A stretch of 64,000 bases of DNA from Gigantopelta aegis. Lineage: Eukaryota; Mollusca; Gastropoda; Neomphalida; Peltospiridae. The notes below the pieces were generated by a model that did no database searches, was not told the origin of the DNA, and saw only the letters and a list, made by a program, of their open reading frames with translations. Each line of letters opens with the position of its first letter. The first letter of the stretch is position 1. The position numbers and the translations under genes are program-made. Shown here one piece after another: positions 1-11,307 of the stretch. The stretch is from positions 2,872,891 through 2,936,890 of the forward strand of contig NC_054704.1 of NCBI RefSeq assembly GCF_016097555.1, read 5' to 3'.

Positions 1-2232
1 ACATGGTGTGTGTGGGCAAGCACGAGAATGCCTAGTACGTATGTATAATTAGTATATATAATATAATACAAAAGCCCACCCCCCCACCCCCCGCCTTCTT
101 TTTTTCTACAGTTTCCGATTATTCTGATAGCTTTTCCCCGTTTGATTTGCACTGCCGACTGCCTTCTTTCAACTTCGCAATGATCTTTCTACACAGTGAT
201 CAGGCATCATATCGTGAAATGACCTCAGCATGTCTACCATCGCCCTATGCAAGTTTTGCTAAATATTGGTACAAATATGAATTCCATAAATACAGTATTT
301 ATTTAAGGCTACCATTGTAAGGCCACCACACTGCATCCAATTTATAGTATAACGTTTACAGGTCCATAATGCAATCAGCATGCTGTTGTATAACCAGTGA
401 AGTTGTTTGATCCGGGTTATAACATTCAAGGACTCCTAAAAGCTTTCAAAACGTATTATGGTAGACATTCTGAGGCCATTTCAAGGTATGACACATCACT
501 GACTAAACTGTTGTCTGATGCATACCCTATTTTAAACTTGTACACGTCTTTTCTTGACGACTGTAGGCTGTGTTAACGACGGGTGCCACCGGTTAGGCAT
601 GATATGCTCATCTGGCGTGAACACCTGGCGTCATCACTGTTTTAATAGTGATTCATGCGTGCATACAATCACAACTATACATATATTTCTTTGAAATCCG
701 TCCTGTGCAAGTTTTGATTTATTAAACCAGCCTTAGGAGTGTCAGTCCTATAGGCGACGCAAGAAGGATGTAACGGCCTGTAAAGGATATGCTGGGAGTG
801 TCAGTCCTCTTAATATAAGCGACGCAAGAAGGATGTAACGGCCTGTAAAGGATATGCTGGGAGTGTCAGTCCTCTTAATATAAGCGACGCAAGAAGGATG
901 TAACGGCCTGTAAAGGATATGTGGTAGTGTCAAACCTCTATTATGGCGAGGCAAGAAGGATGTAACGGCCTGTAAAGGATATGCTGGGAGTGTCAGTCCT
1001 CTTAATATAAGCGACGCAAGAAGGATGTAACGGCCTGTAAAGGATATGCTGGGTGTGTCAGTCCTCTTAATATAAGCGACGCAAGAAGGATGTAACGGCC
1101 TGTAAAGGATATGCTGGAAGTGTCAGTCCTCTTATAGGCGACGCAAGAAGGATGTAACGACATGTAAAGGATATTCTGGGAGTGTCCGTCCTCCTATAGG
1201 CGACGCAAGAAGGATGTAACGACATGTAAAGGATATTCTGGGAGTGTCAGTCCTCGTATAGGTGACGCAAGAAGGATGTAACGACATGTAAAGGATATGC
1301 TGGGAGTGTCAGTCCTCGTATAGGCGACGCAACAAGAATGTAATGACATGTAAAGGATATTCCGGGAGTGTCAGTCCTCGTATAGATGACGCAAGAAGGA
1401 TGTAACGACATGTAAAGGATATTCCGGGAGTGTCAGTCCTCGTATAGATGACGCAAGAAGGATGTAACGACATGTAAAGGATATTCCGGGAGTGTCAGTC
1501 CTCGTATAGATGACGCAACAAGAATGTAATGACATGTAAAGGATATTCCGGGAGTGTCAGTCCTCGTATAGATGACGCAAGAAGGATGTAACGACATGTA
1601 AAGGATATTCCGGGAGTGTCAGTCCTCCTATAGGCGACGCAAGAAGGATGTAACGACATGTAATGGCCATGCTGGGAGTGTCGGTTCTCCTATAATGTTA
1701 TAATATTGATGATGCATGTTTAACAGCATTCAAAAAAAGAGACTGAAACAAAATAATGCACATAATAATACACTATGATGGCCATGTTTATTTGTGTTAT
1801 TTTCAGTAACTTTTCCCACTACCGGAAGCGATTCACAATGCCAGTGGCGGGGGGAGACGGTGAAGCAAACAACCAACCAATAGAGAGAAGCGACCATGGA
1901 TCTGAAGGCATGTGGTTCAGGTAGCGTCTCATATTTCACTTCAGTTCATTTCCGTGTTTATACCCAATAAACGTCTGGGGTGCGATGGGTCGTAGGATCG
2001 ATCGCTTACGATGGATTTCGTGGGGGGTTTTTCTCGTCCCAACCACTATTGCTCCCAATGTTTACGGCTTGTACGTCAAACTTTAAATCCGTGGTATGTG
2101 CTATCCTTTGTATGAAATAGTGCAAATATAAATTTCTCTGCTGCAGCAGGTCCTCCCTCTCCTTTCTCTCTCTGTGTGTCTCTCTCTCTCTCTCTGTGTT
2201 TCTCTCTGTGTCTTTCTCTCTTTCTGTCTGTG

Positions 2233-2318
<86 letters not shown>

Positions 2319-3814
2319 CTCCGTCGTCGTCTCTCCAGTGTTGAAATAGCCTATGTTAAACACAAACTAGTAGTAATATAAAATGTTCTGGTGTCCGAGC
2401 AGTGGCGTAGGAAGGTGCCAAAAAATGTGTGTGTGATGGGGAGGGGGGCGGGGCACACTTTTATATTTAGATATATATAGGTAATTACAAAAACACATTC
2501 ATTTCCTTTCCATTATTCTCTAGCTGGAATATTGGCAAAGCTCACGTGATCAGTTTCTCGACGGAAGTCTATTACTACAGTGTGACGAGAGAAAACATCA
2601 AAGCGCAGTACGATTGGCTGGACAAAGATCTGACGGAAGCAAACCAACCAATCAACAGAGAGAAGCGACCATGGATCATCGTAATGGGCCACAAACCTAT
2701 GTACTGCTCCAACACAGGCGGGTTTTGTAACGACCCTAATGACCCCGTAAGTCTTATTTAAAGAAAATGGCGAGATATTAACAGGACATTGTTTAATGTC
2801 TATAATACTAAAGCTAGACTGTCCTCTGATAAACCAAAACAAACAATCAAACAAAAAACCCAACCGAAAAAAAGAAAAGAAAAAAGAAAGTTACAAAAGA
2901 AGAAAAAAAGAAGAAAAAGAAAACACAGACAACCCACCACAGCATTTTATTACCAGTTTATCCTGTAAATAGACAACTGAACACACGTTCTATTCAGGGT
3001 CATCCGAACCCCCCTAGCCTACGCCCCTGCTATTTAATACCTATAGTGACTTACTGTCCCGAAAGTGCTAAATTCCCGAATAAACTAGACGTCACACAAA
3101 TGTGTGATGTTTCCTAAATGATGAATATGAAAAATATGTACCTCTATATAACTGTACTATGGTATAATAAGAAAGAAATATGTGCATAAAATTTATTTTA
3201 TTATTGTATAGGTTCGCGTTGGGATCAAAGTATTCAACAAGAGTCTAGAAGAGCTCTTCTACAAACACGGAGTAGATTTGGAGTTTTACGCACATGAACA
3301 TTCCTACGAGAGAATGTGGCCAATCTACAAGCATAAGGTACAGATGGTTATAGTCACTGGAATGATTAACCGAGGATATTTCCATACCGTCAGGATTAGG
3401 GATATAAACGGTGTTACGAGAGCCTCTCACGGGACTATATTCTTAAACGACCAGATGGTATATGCAACACGGTCTAGCGAGCGTGTAATTTTAAAATTTA
3501 ATATAACACGCAAGAATATAATTTATATATTATCGTTAGAATACAATTTTGACTAAAACATAGAGAGTAATGGTTTCATTCAACGTGATATTGTCCTACA
3601 GAGTCCTGTTATTTTAAACACTAAGGATTTGAAACAATGTGGATATTTTTCAGATATGCAATGGCAGTTACGACAAGCCGTACATGAACCCGAGAGCACC
3701 AGTGCATATTGTTACCGGATCCGCGGTAATGAAAGTGTGAACATTCAAACTATCTTTTAACGAGGGAGAGAGGGAGAGGAGGAGGAGGAGGAGGGAGGTC
3801 TGTCTGATACACAG

Positions 3815-3858
<44 letters not shown>

Positions 3859-5466
3859 AGAGAGAGAGAGAGAGAGAGACACAGAGAGAGAGGTCTGTCT
3901 CTCTGTCTGATACACAGAAACACACACACACACAGATAGAGAGAGAGAGATAGAGACACACACACAGAGAGAGTGACAGGCAGACACACACACACACACA
4001 CCCAGAGAGAGAGAGACTGGCACACGCACACGCCCATATTATATTGTATTGTTTGTTATAGGGTAACAGAGAAGGTCAATCCAAGTTCATTCCTTCTGAG
4101 CGGAGCGCCTTCCACACTGACGACTTCGGCTACACGCGGATGATTGTCCAGAACGCCTCGCACCTGTACCTGGAGGAAATGTCCGTTAACAAGGTACACT
4201 GTACTTACTGTCAGGATACAGGGTACACTGTACTTACTGTCAGGATAGAAGGTACTCTGTACTTACTGTCAGGATACAAGGTACACTGTACTCACTGTCA
4301 GGATACAAGGTACACTGTACTTACTTGCAGGATACAAAGTACCCTGTGTTTACTGTCAAGATACAAGGACCACTGTACTTACTGTCAGGATACAAGGTAC
4401 TCTGTGCTTACTGTCAAGGCACACTACATACTGTCAAGATACAAGGTACTCTGTGCTTACTGTCAGGATACAAGGTACACTGTGCTTACTGTCAGGATAC
4501 AAGGTACTCTGTGCTTACTGTCAATATACAAGGTACACTGTACTTACTGTCAGGATACAAGGTACACTGTACTTACTGTCAGGACACAGTGTATACTGTA
4601 CTTACTGTTGAGATACAAGGTACACTGTACTTACTGGCAGGATACAAGATACACTGTACTTACAGTCAGGATACAAGATACACTGTACTTACTGCCAGGA
4701 TACAGGGTACAGTGTACTTACTATTACGATACAAGGTACACTGTACTTACTGGCAGGATACCAGGTACACTGTACTTACTGTCAGGATACAAGGTACTCT
4801 GTGCTTACTGTCAATATACAAGGTACACTGTACTTACTGTCAGGATACAAGGTACACTGTACTTACTGTCAGGACACAGTGTATACTGTACTTACTGTTG
4901 AGATACAAGGTACACTGTACTTACTGGCAGGATACAAGATACACTGTACTTACAGTCAGGATACAAGATACACTGTACTTACTGCCAGGATACAGGGTAC
5001 AGTGTACTTACTATTACGATACAAGGTACACTGTACTTACTGGCAGGATACCAGGTACACTGTACTTACTGTCAGGATAAAAAGTACACTTCTTACTGTG
5101 GTATGTCCTGTCTATATCCTGTCTATGGAACAGTACATATAAAAGATCCCTTGCTGCTAATGAAAAAAGAAATGCAGAGGGTTTCTTCTGAAGACTCAGA
5201 ATTGTCAAATGTTTGACATCGAATAGCTCATGATCGATCAATCAATCAATCAATCAATCAATAAGCCAATCAATGAATTAACCAACCAATCAATCAATCA
5301 ATCAATTAATTTGTCCTAGTGGTGTCGTTAAACTAAACAAATTTTAACTTCTTTAGGCAGACCCGATTATTATTGTTATTTGTATTTCCAGGGTGGCGCC
5401 ATACTCGACAAGATTTGGATTGTGAAAGACAAGCATGGCACAGGGATCTACGACTGTCATATCTAA
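1..5466 (+). CDS. ACP7-like: ACP7-like purple acid phosphatase, copy A (5'-truncated by the window)
   Basis: Purple (binuclear metal) acid phosphatases hydrolyse phosphomonoesters and are usually secreted or lysosomal. Exons read from splice sites and similarity to human ACP7 are 1-34 (partial), 1807-1920, 2524-2746, 3212-3337, 3654-3725, 4062-4193 and 5392-5466 (stop TAA). All junctions have GT/AG and the phases agree, so the frame is open throughout. Visible motifs are a GKHE where the family has the metal ligand motif [14 protein letters not shown] (the VxxH-type histidine), AHEHSYER (the GHxH equivalent), and [13 protein letters not shown] near the C-terminus. Exon 1807-1920 carries a 42-nt in-frame insertion absent from copy B. 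The Asn-to-Lys change would remove a metal ligand, but a normal GNHE exon could lie just upstream, as in copy B. AATAAA occurs near 5611. Family call is firm; activity is doubtful. Confidence 0.88.
735..1697. repeat. 62-bp minisatellite in ACP7-like intron (copy A)
   Basis: About 15 units contain GGAGTGTCAGTCCTC, GCGACGCAAGAAGGATGTAA and a variable GTAAAGGATAT end. Two subtypes, ACGGCCTGT and ACGACATGT, occur in blocks, which points to local amplification. The same array is in copy B. Confidence 0.9.
1807..1920 (+). other. ACP7-like copy A exon with 42-nt in-frame insertion
   Basis: This exon encodes [19 protein letters not shown] then GMWF in the family. In copy A, bases 1866-1907 are extra and add 14 codons without a stop. 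The inserted bases match a stretch of the next exon (about 2636-2678; copy B 13758-13800) apart from a small rearrangement, and they are read in another frame. TGAAG flanks the insert on both sides. At one position the insert agrees with copy B (AATAGAGAG) rather than with copy A's own next exon (AACAGAGAG). The copy B exon, 12756-12827, is the 72-nt uninterrupted form. Confidence 0.85.
2161..2328. repeat. (TC)n microsatellite in ACP7-like copy A intron
   Basis: Almost pure TC dinucleotides with a few TG and TTTC breaks. It creates long spurious reading frames of Ser-Leu or Glu-Arg. Confidence 0.95.
3766..4030. repeat. (GA)n/(CA)n compound microsatellite, copy A intron
   Basis: Alternating GAG and CA blocks just before exon 4062-4193. 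The counterpart in copy B is a much longer GA run at 15264-15640. Confidence 0.9.
4186..5096. repeat. 29-bp minisatellite seeded on a splice donor, copy A
   Basis: About 31 units of 29 bp contain ACAAGGTACACTGTACTTAC then TGTCAGGAT. The first unit overlaps the exon junction AACAAG|GTACACTG, so every unit repeats the donor. A ten-unit block (290 bp) is itself duplicated (about 4511 and 4801). On + no frame of the consensus has a stop. Because 29 is not a multiple of 3, read-through from the exon would give a 29-residue repeat. Confidence 0.92.
5098..5345 (+). mobile_element. SINE remnant (body and 3' tail) in last intron, copy A
   Basis: Holds the shared SINE core (CATATAAAAGATCCCTTGCT), AAATGTTTGACATCGAATAG and the tail AGTGGTGTCGTTAAAC. 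It adjoins the 29-bp array. The same insertion is at 18733-18975 in copy B, so it predates the duplication. Confidence 0.75.
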
Positions 5467-5789
5467 CGTCTTTTCTAGGCTATAGTTTCGTCATCGTGTA
5501 TTGATATGAATATACATTGACTTGGTTTTGTATAAAATCCAGAATTGGTCAGCCATAAAAAAGCGAACGTTTTGGACTTTAATCAACGGCAATAACCATA
5601 GGTGACAGAATAATAAACAATTTTACTATGATACGGTTACTGTATATTGATTTTAGCCACTATTGACCAATGTGTGGAAGTTAGTGTCTCCAATCCCAAA
5701 ATGTACATTTTGTATGGAAAAAAAACCGAAATAATAAAACAAAAACCGTTTGATGATTTTTATTGTTTGTAATTAAAAGCATATCTTAA

Positions 5790-5890
5790 TCAACCCACAA
5801 CCCACAACCTACAACCCACAACCCACAACCTACAACCCACAACCTACAACCCACAACCCACAACCCACAACCTACAACCCACAACCCTTG
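5790..5890. repeat. (ACAACCC)n 7-bp tandem repeat
   Basis: About 13 units of CACAACC or TACAACC downstream of copy A. The matching site near 19443 downstream of copy B has only two units, so the array expanded after duplication. Confidence 0.85.
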
Positions 5891-5898
5891 TTACTAAT

Positions 5899-6034
5899 GG
5901 ATAATGTAGCGGGTTTCCTCTTAAGAATATATATATACACATATAATATGTCAGAATTGCCAAATGTTTGACATCCAATAGCCGATTATTAATAAATTAA
6001 TGTGCTCTAGTAGTATCGTTAAACAATACAAACT
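5899..6034 (+). mobile_element. SINE 3' fragment
   Basis: Contains GCGGGTTTCCTCTTAAGAAT, CAAATGTTTGACATCCAATA and CTCTAGTAGTATCGTTAAAC, the usual order of the 3' half of the dominant SINE. The tRNA-like head is absent. Confidence 0.7.
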
Positions 6035-6159
6035 TATAACTGAGGGAGGGAATAGGTAGAGGGAGACTAATGACGGGGGGGGGGGGGTGGGGGCAGCTAG
6101 GGTTATGTTCGGAGACAAAGGGCAACTGGACACAGAATAGAAAAACAAAGAAGTTAATG

Positions 6160-6475
6160 TTTATTTTGTTTACCGACACCACTAGAGCACATTGATTTAT
6201 TAATCATCGCTTATTGGATATCAAACATTTAGTGTATTGTGACACATAGTCTTAATTATACAGAAAACCCACTACATTTTGTCCATTAGTAGCAATGGAT
6301 CTTTTATATGCACTTTCCCACAGACAGGAAAACACAACACGGACTTTTGACTAGTTGTGGGGCACTGGTTGGAACGATACCCCCCCCCCCCCCCAATCAG
6401 TTGAATGGATCCACCGAGGTGGTTCAATCCTGCGACGCAAGCTCCTTAGCCGAGCACTCGACCAACGGAACTAAA
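6160..6475 (-). mobile_element. SINE, nearly full, minus strand
   Basis: Read on minus: a degenerate tRNA-like head near 6415-6470 (GGATTGAACCACCTCGG), a G run, the core around 6290-6340, then ATTAATAAATCAATGTGCTC and the tail near 6165. An adjacent + fragment at about 6520-6665 holds another core and the TTTGACATCC motif. Confidence 0.7.
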
Positions 6476-6519
6476 AAGCGAAAGGCTAAAATGAATATTA
6501 GACACAAGAGTGATATATC

Positions 6520-6665
6520 AAAGGTACATGTATGTGTTGTCCTGTATGTTGGAAAGTGCATATAAAAGACCCGTTGCTGCTAACGAAAAAAGAAGCATCT
6601 TTCCTGTGAAGATCACATGTCAGAATTACCAAATGTTTGACATCCAAAAACCCAATCTAATTAAA
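6520..6665 (+). mobile_element. SINE core fragment
   Basis: GTGCATATAAAAGACCCGTT and CAAATGTTTGACATCCAA identify the internal part of the same SINE family; both ends are lost. Confidence 0.6.
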
Positions 6666-6977
6666 ATTAGCTCCACTATTACATGTGGATCTAACAGCAG
6701 CCAGTTCTAGCTCATGTCCACCAATCAAAACCTTACTTGCAGAATCATGCCAGTGATTTAAAAATAATTTGAAAACATTCCGAATTATCCTGAGGGTATA
6801 CGACATGGTTCGTGTGAATTACGAATGCCGTATTTAGACCAGTAGAACTAATTTTAATCAGATTGCTAACAACACTGCGTAGTCTCCAATGTCCAGGTAA
6901 CATTTCGTCTGTAAATAATAATTTAAATATTGACCAATTACACTAATACGACATGGTTCGTGTGAATTACGAATGCC

Positions 6978-7205
6978 TTAAAGGTAGGGTCAACTCAAAC
7001 AAGAGCCTTATGTGTTGGAAAGATGCATACCCGGACCACCAACACATACTGACACTTTAGCAAATGACAAACGCGTAATTTTAGAGTTAATAAAAAAACA
7101 TGATTATTCCTGCTAACTGGGGGCAGCCATTTTGTTTCGTTTTTGTGACGTCCGGTGGGATAGCTTGGGCGAAGTGACGTCAGCTCCTGACCAAACGATA
7201 CTGTA
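6978..7205 (+). mobile_element. Kolobok-like TTAA element, 5' fragment
   Basis: Starts TTAAAGGTAGGGTC and runs through GACGTCCGGTGGGATAGC, as in the longer copies at 41634 and 58469. Similarity stops after CAGCTCCTGACC, so this copy lacks its 3' end. Confidence 0.65.
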
Positions 7206-7539
7206 TGATCAACTTAATAATAATAGTAAACACAGCAGCGCCGGTTTTATAATTCACCGATAGATTGTTACTATAAAGAAATGTATTATTCATGTCAAGA
7301 AATCGAATTATTCATATTAACAAATTAATTCTTCATATCCTGGTTATCTGGTTGCAGACGTAAAGTTACGATTTTTTGTGAAAATGGTTCCAGGATTGAC
7401 AATAAACTACTAGTATTCAAAGTCGAAGATCATCTGTCTACGCATTAGAACAATATATATCCAAAATATGTTTTTATAATACAAAATGCCATTTAGATTG
7501 ATTTGCATTTATTCCATGTGACATATGAAGATGTACCAT

Positions 7540-8400
7540 GGGTGGACCAGTTTCGGTGAGCATAAGCATTCGATTCTAAATCATATCTCTATTTATAAAC
7601 AGGCAGTTGTTATTCAAATAGCTGTCTTTTTATTAGTATTTCTACGCTTCAAATGAGCACTAAACTGGCTTCTATGTAGCAAAGATCACCACACGTGCGT
7701 CAAAAACTGTAGCATGCATCAGCTCTTTCGGTGAGTGAAACGTTTAGTGGTATAGCTTACAGCCAAAACTTTCCAACAAAACTTTTCAGTGTTTTATCAA
7801 AACGTGTATGCTGTTCAACAAAACATGTACTTGTAGTAATTTATAAAAAATATTTTAAGACAAATTACAAAATGGAGTCCTCGAGAACGAATATAACAAT
7901 TCTGATGTCTTGCAATTGTGTTAAAAGTTGAAGAAATGAATAGTTATAATGGTAAAAAAAATAAAATATTTAAAGAGTTTTAATAAATATATAAAGAGAT
8001 ATCCAGAAATATATTTATGTTAAAACATATAAGGACCATATATTTTTGCAAGTATTTGTAAAGAGAGTTTTGCCAGCAGACGCCGTGACAATCATGTGAC
8101 TTCAGTAACAAAATAGTACAGCTGACAACAGACAAAAATGTTTTTTTTAAAATAAGGTTTTCTTCAAATAACAGTCTTCGAAAATAATAGAAAAAAAAGG
8201 TATTAAGAAATGTGCTGTGTTTATGAGTGGGTTAAGTTCGATTTTGCTTTCTTTGCTCGTTTTAACCTTATTTTTACGAACATTTCTGTGAATGTGAAAG
8301 ACATTTGTTTATCTTCCCCATGCAAAAGTCAACGACGTCAGAAATCTTCAAATGTACGTACTGTTGAGCACAAACGACGAAACCACCGAAACAAATAGCT
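7540..8400 (+). repeat. Dispersed repeat, copy 1 (inverted partner at 23400-24420)
   Basis: Matches the reverse complement of 23400-24420 over most of its length: CATAAGCATTCGATTCTAAA, TAGCATGCATCAG, GTGAGTGAAACGTTTAG, an A-rich part with ATGGAGTCCTCGAGAAC, and AAAAGTCAACGACGTCAGAA. Short frames in both look alike (VSETFSxI), but no domain was recognised. It ends just before the first copy B exon. The element class is unknown. Confidence 0.6.
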
Positions 8401-8699
8401 AGTTGTAGGACTCTTTTTATTTTTTTACCAGTTTACCACTGTGGCGGGAAGGCCGGCTGGAGTCCTATATATTTTTTCTTCGCCATGCGCGACGACTCGA
8501 CCTACGTGCCCAGGCTGGCTGTGTACGGGGACATGGGCAACTCCAACGCCAGGTCGCTGCCGTACCTACAGCAGGAGGCGCAGAAGGGCACACTGGACGC
8601 CATTTTACATGTCGGTCAGTCACCAAAAGTATTTGTGACATGCAGGCATATTGAGATAAAACAACTACATGTATACCCCAACAACAATAACCCGACATA

Positions 8700-8970
8700 G
8701 GCCTACAGACACAGAAACAACAAAGCCATCCCCCCAAAAAACTCACAAAACAAAAACACAAAAAAAAAAAAACAAAAAAAAAAAAAAAAAATAAAAAAAA
8801 AAGAAAAAATAAACACAGAAAAAAATAAACAAACAACCCCCAAACAAAAACACCAAACACAAAAAACAACATCAAAACCCCCCACCCCACCACACCGAAC
8901 AACATCAAAACAAAACACACCGCCCCCCAACAACAAAAAAAAACAACAAAACAACAAACAAACATAACAA
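8700..8970. repeat. A/C-rich low-complexity intron stretch
   Basis: Long A runs broken by CAAAC and CCCC. The hydrophobic minus-strand frames across it are artefacts of T/G-rich composition. Confidence 0.85.
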
Positions 8971-9159
8971 TAACAATAACAATAAAACATCAGAAATATT
9001 AATTCATATTCCATTACTTTGTATATAACTATTATTATAGTGTCATTATTTTTTCAATATTAATATATCAATGATAAACAATACATAAAACACAAAATTA
9101 AAACCTTTTCATTACTGAATATATAACATATACTAGTATATTATTTTCAATTATTTCAG

Positions 9160-9185
9160 GTGACTTTGCTTATGATTTCGCCACC
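9160..9185 (+). other. 26-nt microexon of ACP7-like copy B (GDFAYD motif)
   Basis: The microexon follows TTATTTCAG and ends at GTAAGT. Joined to the previous exon (ending GTC G) it reads VGDFAYDFAT, holding the second metal-binding Asp and the Tyr ligand of purple acid phosphatases. Phases on both sides fit (1 in, 0 out). It is short enough that gene finders often miss it. Confidence 0.85.
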
Positions 9186-9284
9186 GTAAGTAATGAAATC
9201 AATAACTTCTATACTCACAACAGACTTGTCAGTATATAATATGTGAGTGCTGAAACCATTAGATACGCACCACCAAGTAAAAGA

Positions 9285-9465
9285 AATGTTTTATATAACA
9301 CAACACATTGTATTTACGGTTATATCGCGTCAGACATTTGGTTAAGGACCACACAAATATTGAGACTACTCTTTTCGATTAGCAGCAAGGGATCTTTTAT
9401 ATGCACCATCCCACAGACAGGGTAGTACATACCACGGCCTTTGGTATACCAGCTGTGATACACTG
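9285..9465 (-). mobile_element. SINE fragment, minus strand, copy B intron
   Basis: On minus it has the SINE core (CATATAAAAGATCCCTTGCT) and the tail with GTGGTCCTTAACCAAATGTC then CGTAAATACAATGTGTTG. The head is missing. Confidence 0.75.
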
Positions 9466-10492
9466 TAAAATATATGTTGTGTAATTCAGTAATGCAATAA
9501 ACTGAAAAAAAAGGTGACCGTATATTTCAAACATAGAAAGCAACATTGAAACAAAACAAAACAAGTAATACCACCACAGGCGCGACACAGTGTAAAAAAT
9601 GCTGGTACGGCTCGAGGTTGCCACTATCCTTTCAAATTCACCTGTGAAGGACATTTCACAGATACAACAAGTATAACCCCCACACACACTTACAAACAAG
9701 TACTACGGCCATGCCATACCTCTATAAAAAGTGGTACACCTCGAACTTTGACACGGAACTCTCTTCGTTGGTACCACGCAACCATGACCGTACCGTCTGC
9801 GCCGCACCTGCACCAGCACCAACCACAACAACAACAGCACTAAGCACCACGACGCATCGCCACCATCGCCAAAACTACAGTAAAGCATAGTATCCCAGTG
9901 TTTTCTTATTTATTTCAGAATTATTTTGGTATATTTGCCGATGCAATCTAAGAGGTAGATGGCGTTTATCAGGAAGGTTTGACAAGCCAATTCCAAAAAT
10001 AGCAATCTCTCTTTTTTTTAACCCAGATAAGTCAAAATTGCCATGTTGGCCAAAATCAAATATTTGTTATTCGAACGGTCTGGTGTTACCATATTGTATC
10101 TAATACGCTTCTGACCTGGCACGTTTTACATAAAGCAGGCTCATCAAACCTTCCTCACCTAAAGCTCTGATTAAAGCCATGTGCCTCTTGAAGTAATGCG
10201 TTTTGTTGTTTTATTTTGTTTTCTTGTGTCATAGAACAACGCTCGAGTCGGGGATGAGTTTATGCGACAGTTGGAACCCGTGGCAGCCTACATCCCTTAC
10301 ATGGTGTGTGTGGGGAACCACGAGCACGCCTAGTAAGTAAAATTAGTATATATAGTTGCTGTATAATTACACAGATACTTATTATAGACAGACAATATAC
10401 AGACGATATGTATATGATGCATTCAATAGGCTGTTATACAATCAGTGCATGAGTCGTTTTTTTTTATCAAGTTTATAACTCCTGAAAGCTTA

Positions 10493-10578
10493 GTCGGGGA
10501 TGAGTTTATGCGACAGTTAGAACCCGTAGCAGCCTACACCCCGTACATGGTGTGTGTGGGCAAGCACGAGAATGCCTA
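10493..10578 (+). pseudogene. Duplicate pseudo-exon of the GNHE exon (GKHE version)
   Basis: This is a second copy of most of exon 10235-10332, about 160 bp downstream. It differs at 8 of 86 positions, most of them silent, but GNHEHA has become GKHENA. The acceptor region gives the wrong phase and the donor GT is lost (CTATGT), so it is probably not spliced. The sequence from here onward matches copy A from base 1, where the same GKHE exon has a usable GTACGT donor. It looks like the junction between two paralogues. Confidence 0.8.
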
Positions 10579-11307
10579 CTATGTATGCATAGCTTCTATT
10601 TGATAATACAAATAGTTAGCATCTATAGTATAATACGAAAGCCCCTCTCCCGTCTTCTTTTTTTGTACAGTTTCCGAGTATTCTGATAGCTTCTCCCCTT
10701 TTGATCTGCACTGCCGACAGCCTTCTTTCAACTTAGCTGATGTCGCACTTCGCAATGATCGTTTTGCACAGTGATGCGTCATATCGTGAAATGACCTCAG
10801 CATGTCTACCAACGCCCTATGCAAGTTTTGCTAAATATTGGTACAAATATGAATTCCATAAATACAGTATTTATTTAAGGCTACCGTTGTAAGCCCACCA
10901 CACTGCATCCAATGTATAGTATAACGTTTACAGGTCCATAATGCAATCAGCATGCTGTTGTACAACCAGTGAAGTTGTTTGATCCGGGTTATAACATTCA
11001 AGGACTCCTAAAAGCTTTCAAAACGTATTATGGTAGACATTCTGGGGCCATTTCACAATATGACGCATCACTGACTAAACTGTTGTCTGATGCATACCCG
11101 ATTTTGAACTTGTGCACGTCTTTTCTTGACGACTGTAGGCTGTGGCCACGACGGGTGCCACCGGTTTGACATAATATGCTCATCTGGCGTGAACACCTGG
11201 CGTCATCACTGTTTGAACAGTGATTCATGAGTGCATACAATCACAAATATACATATATTTCTTTGAAATCCGTCCTGTGCAAGTTTTGATTTATTAAACC
11301 AGTCTTA

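Noticed and set aside
3338-3556. Open read-through of the phosphatase exon into the intron ([15 protein letters not shown])
   Set aside because: The next family exon joins correctly at 3654, and the frame is absent from the family. It could only be a retained-intron form.
5790-5890. Internal telomere repeat
   Set aside because: The unit is ACAACCC, not the animal TTAGGG type, and it sits beside a gene with only two units at the paralogous site.
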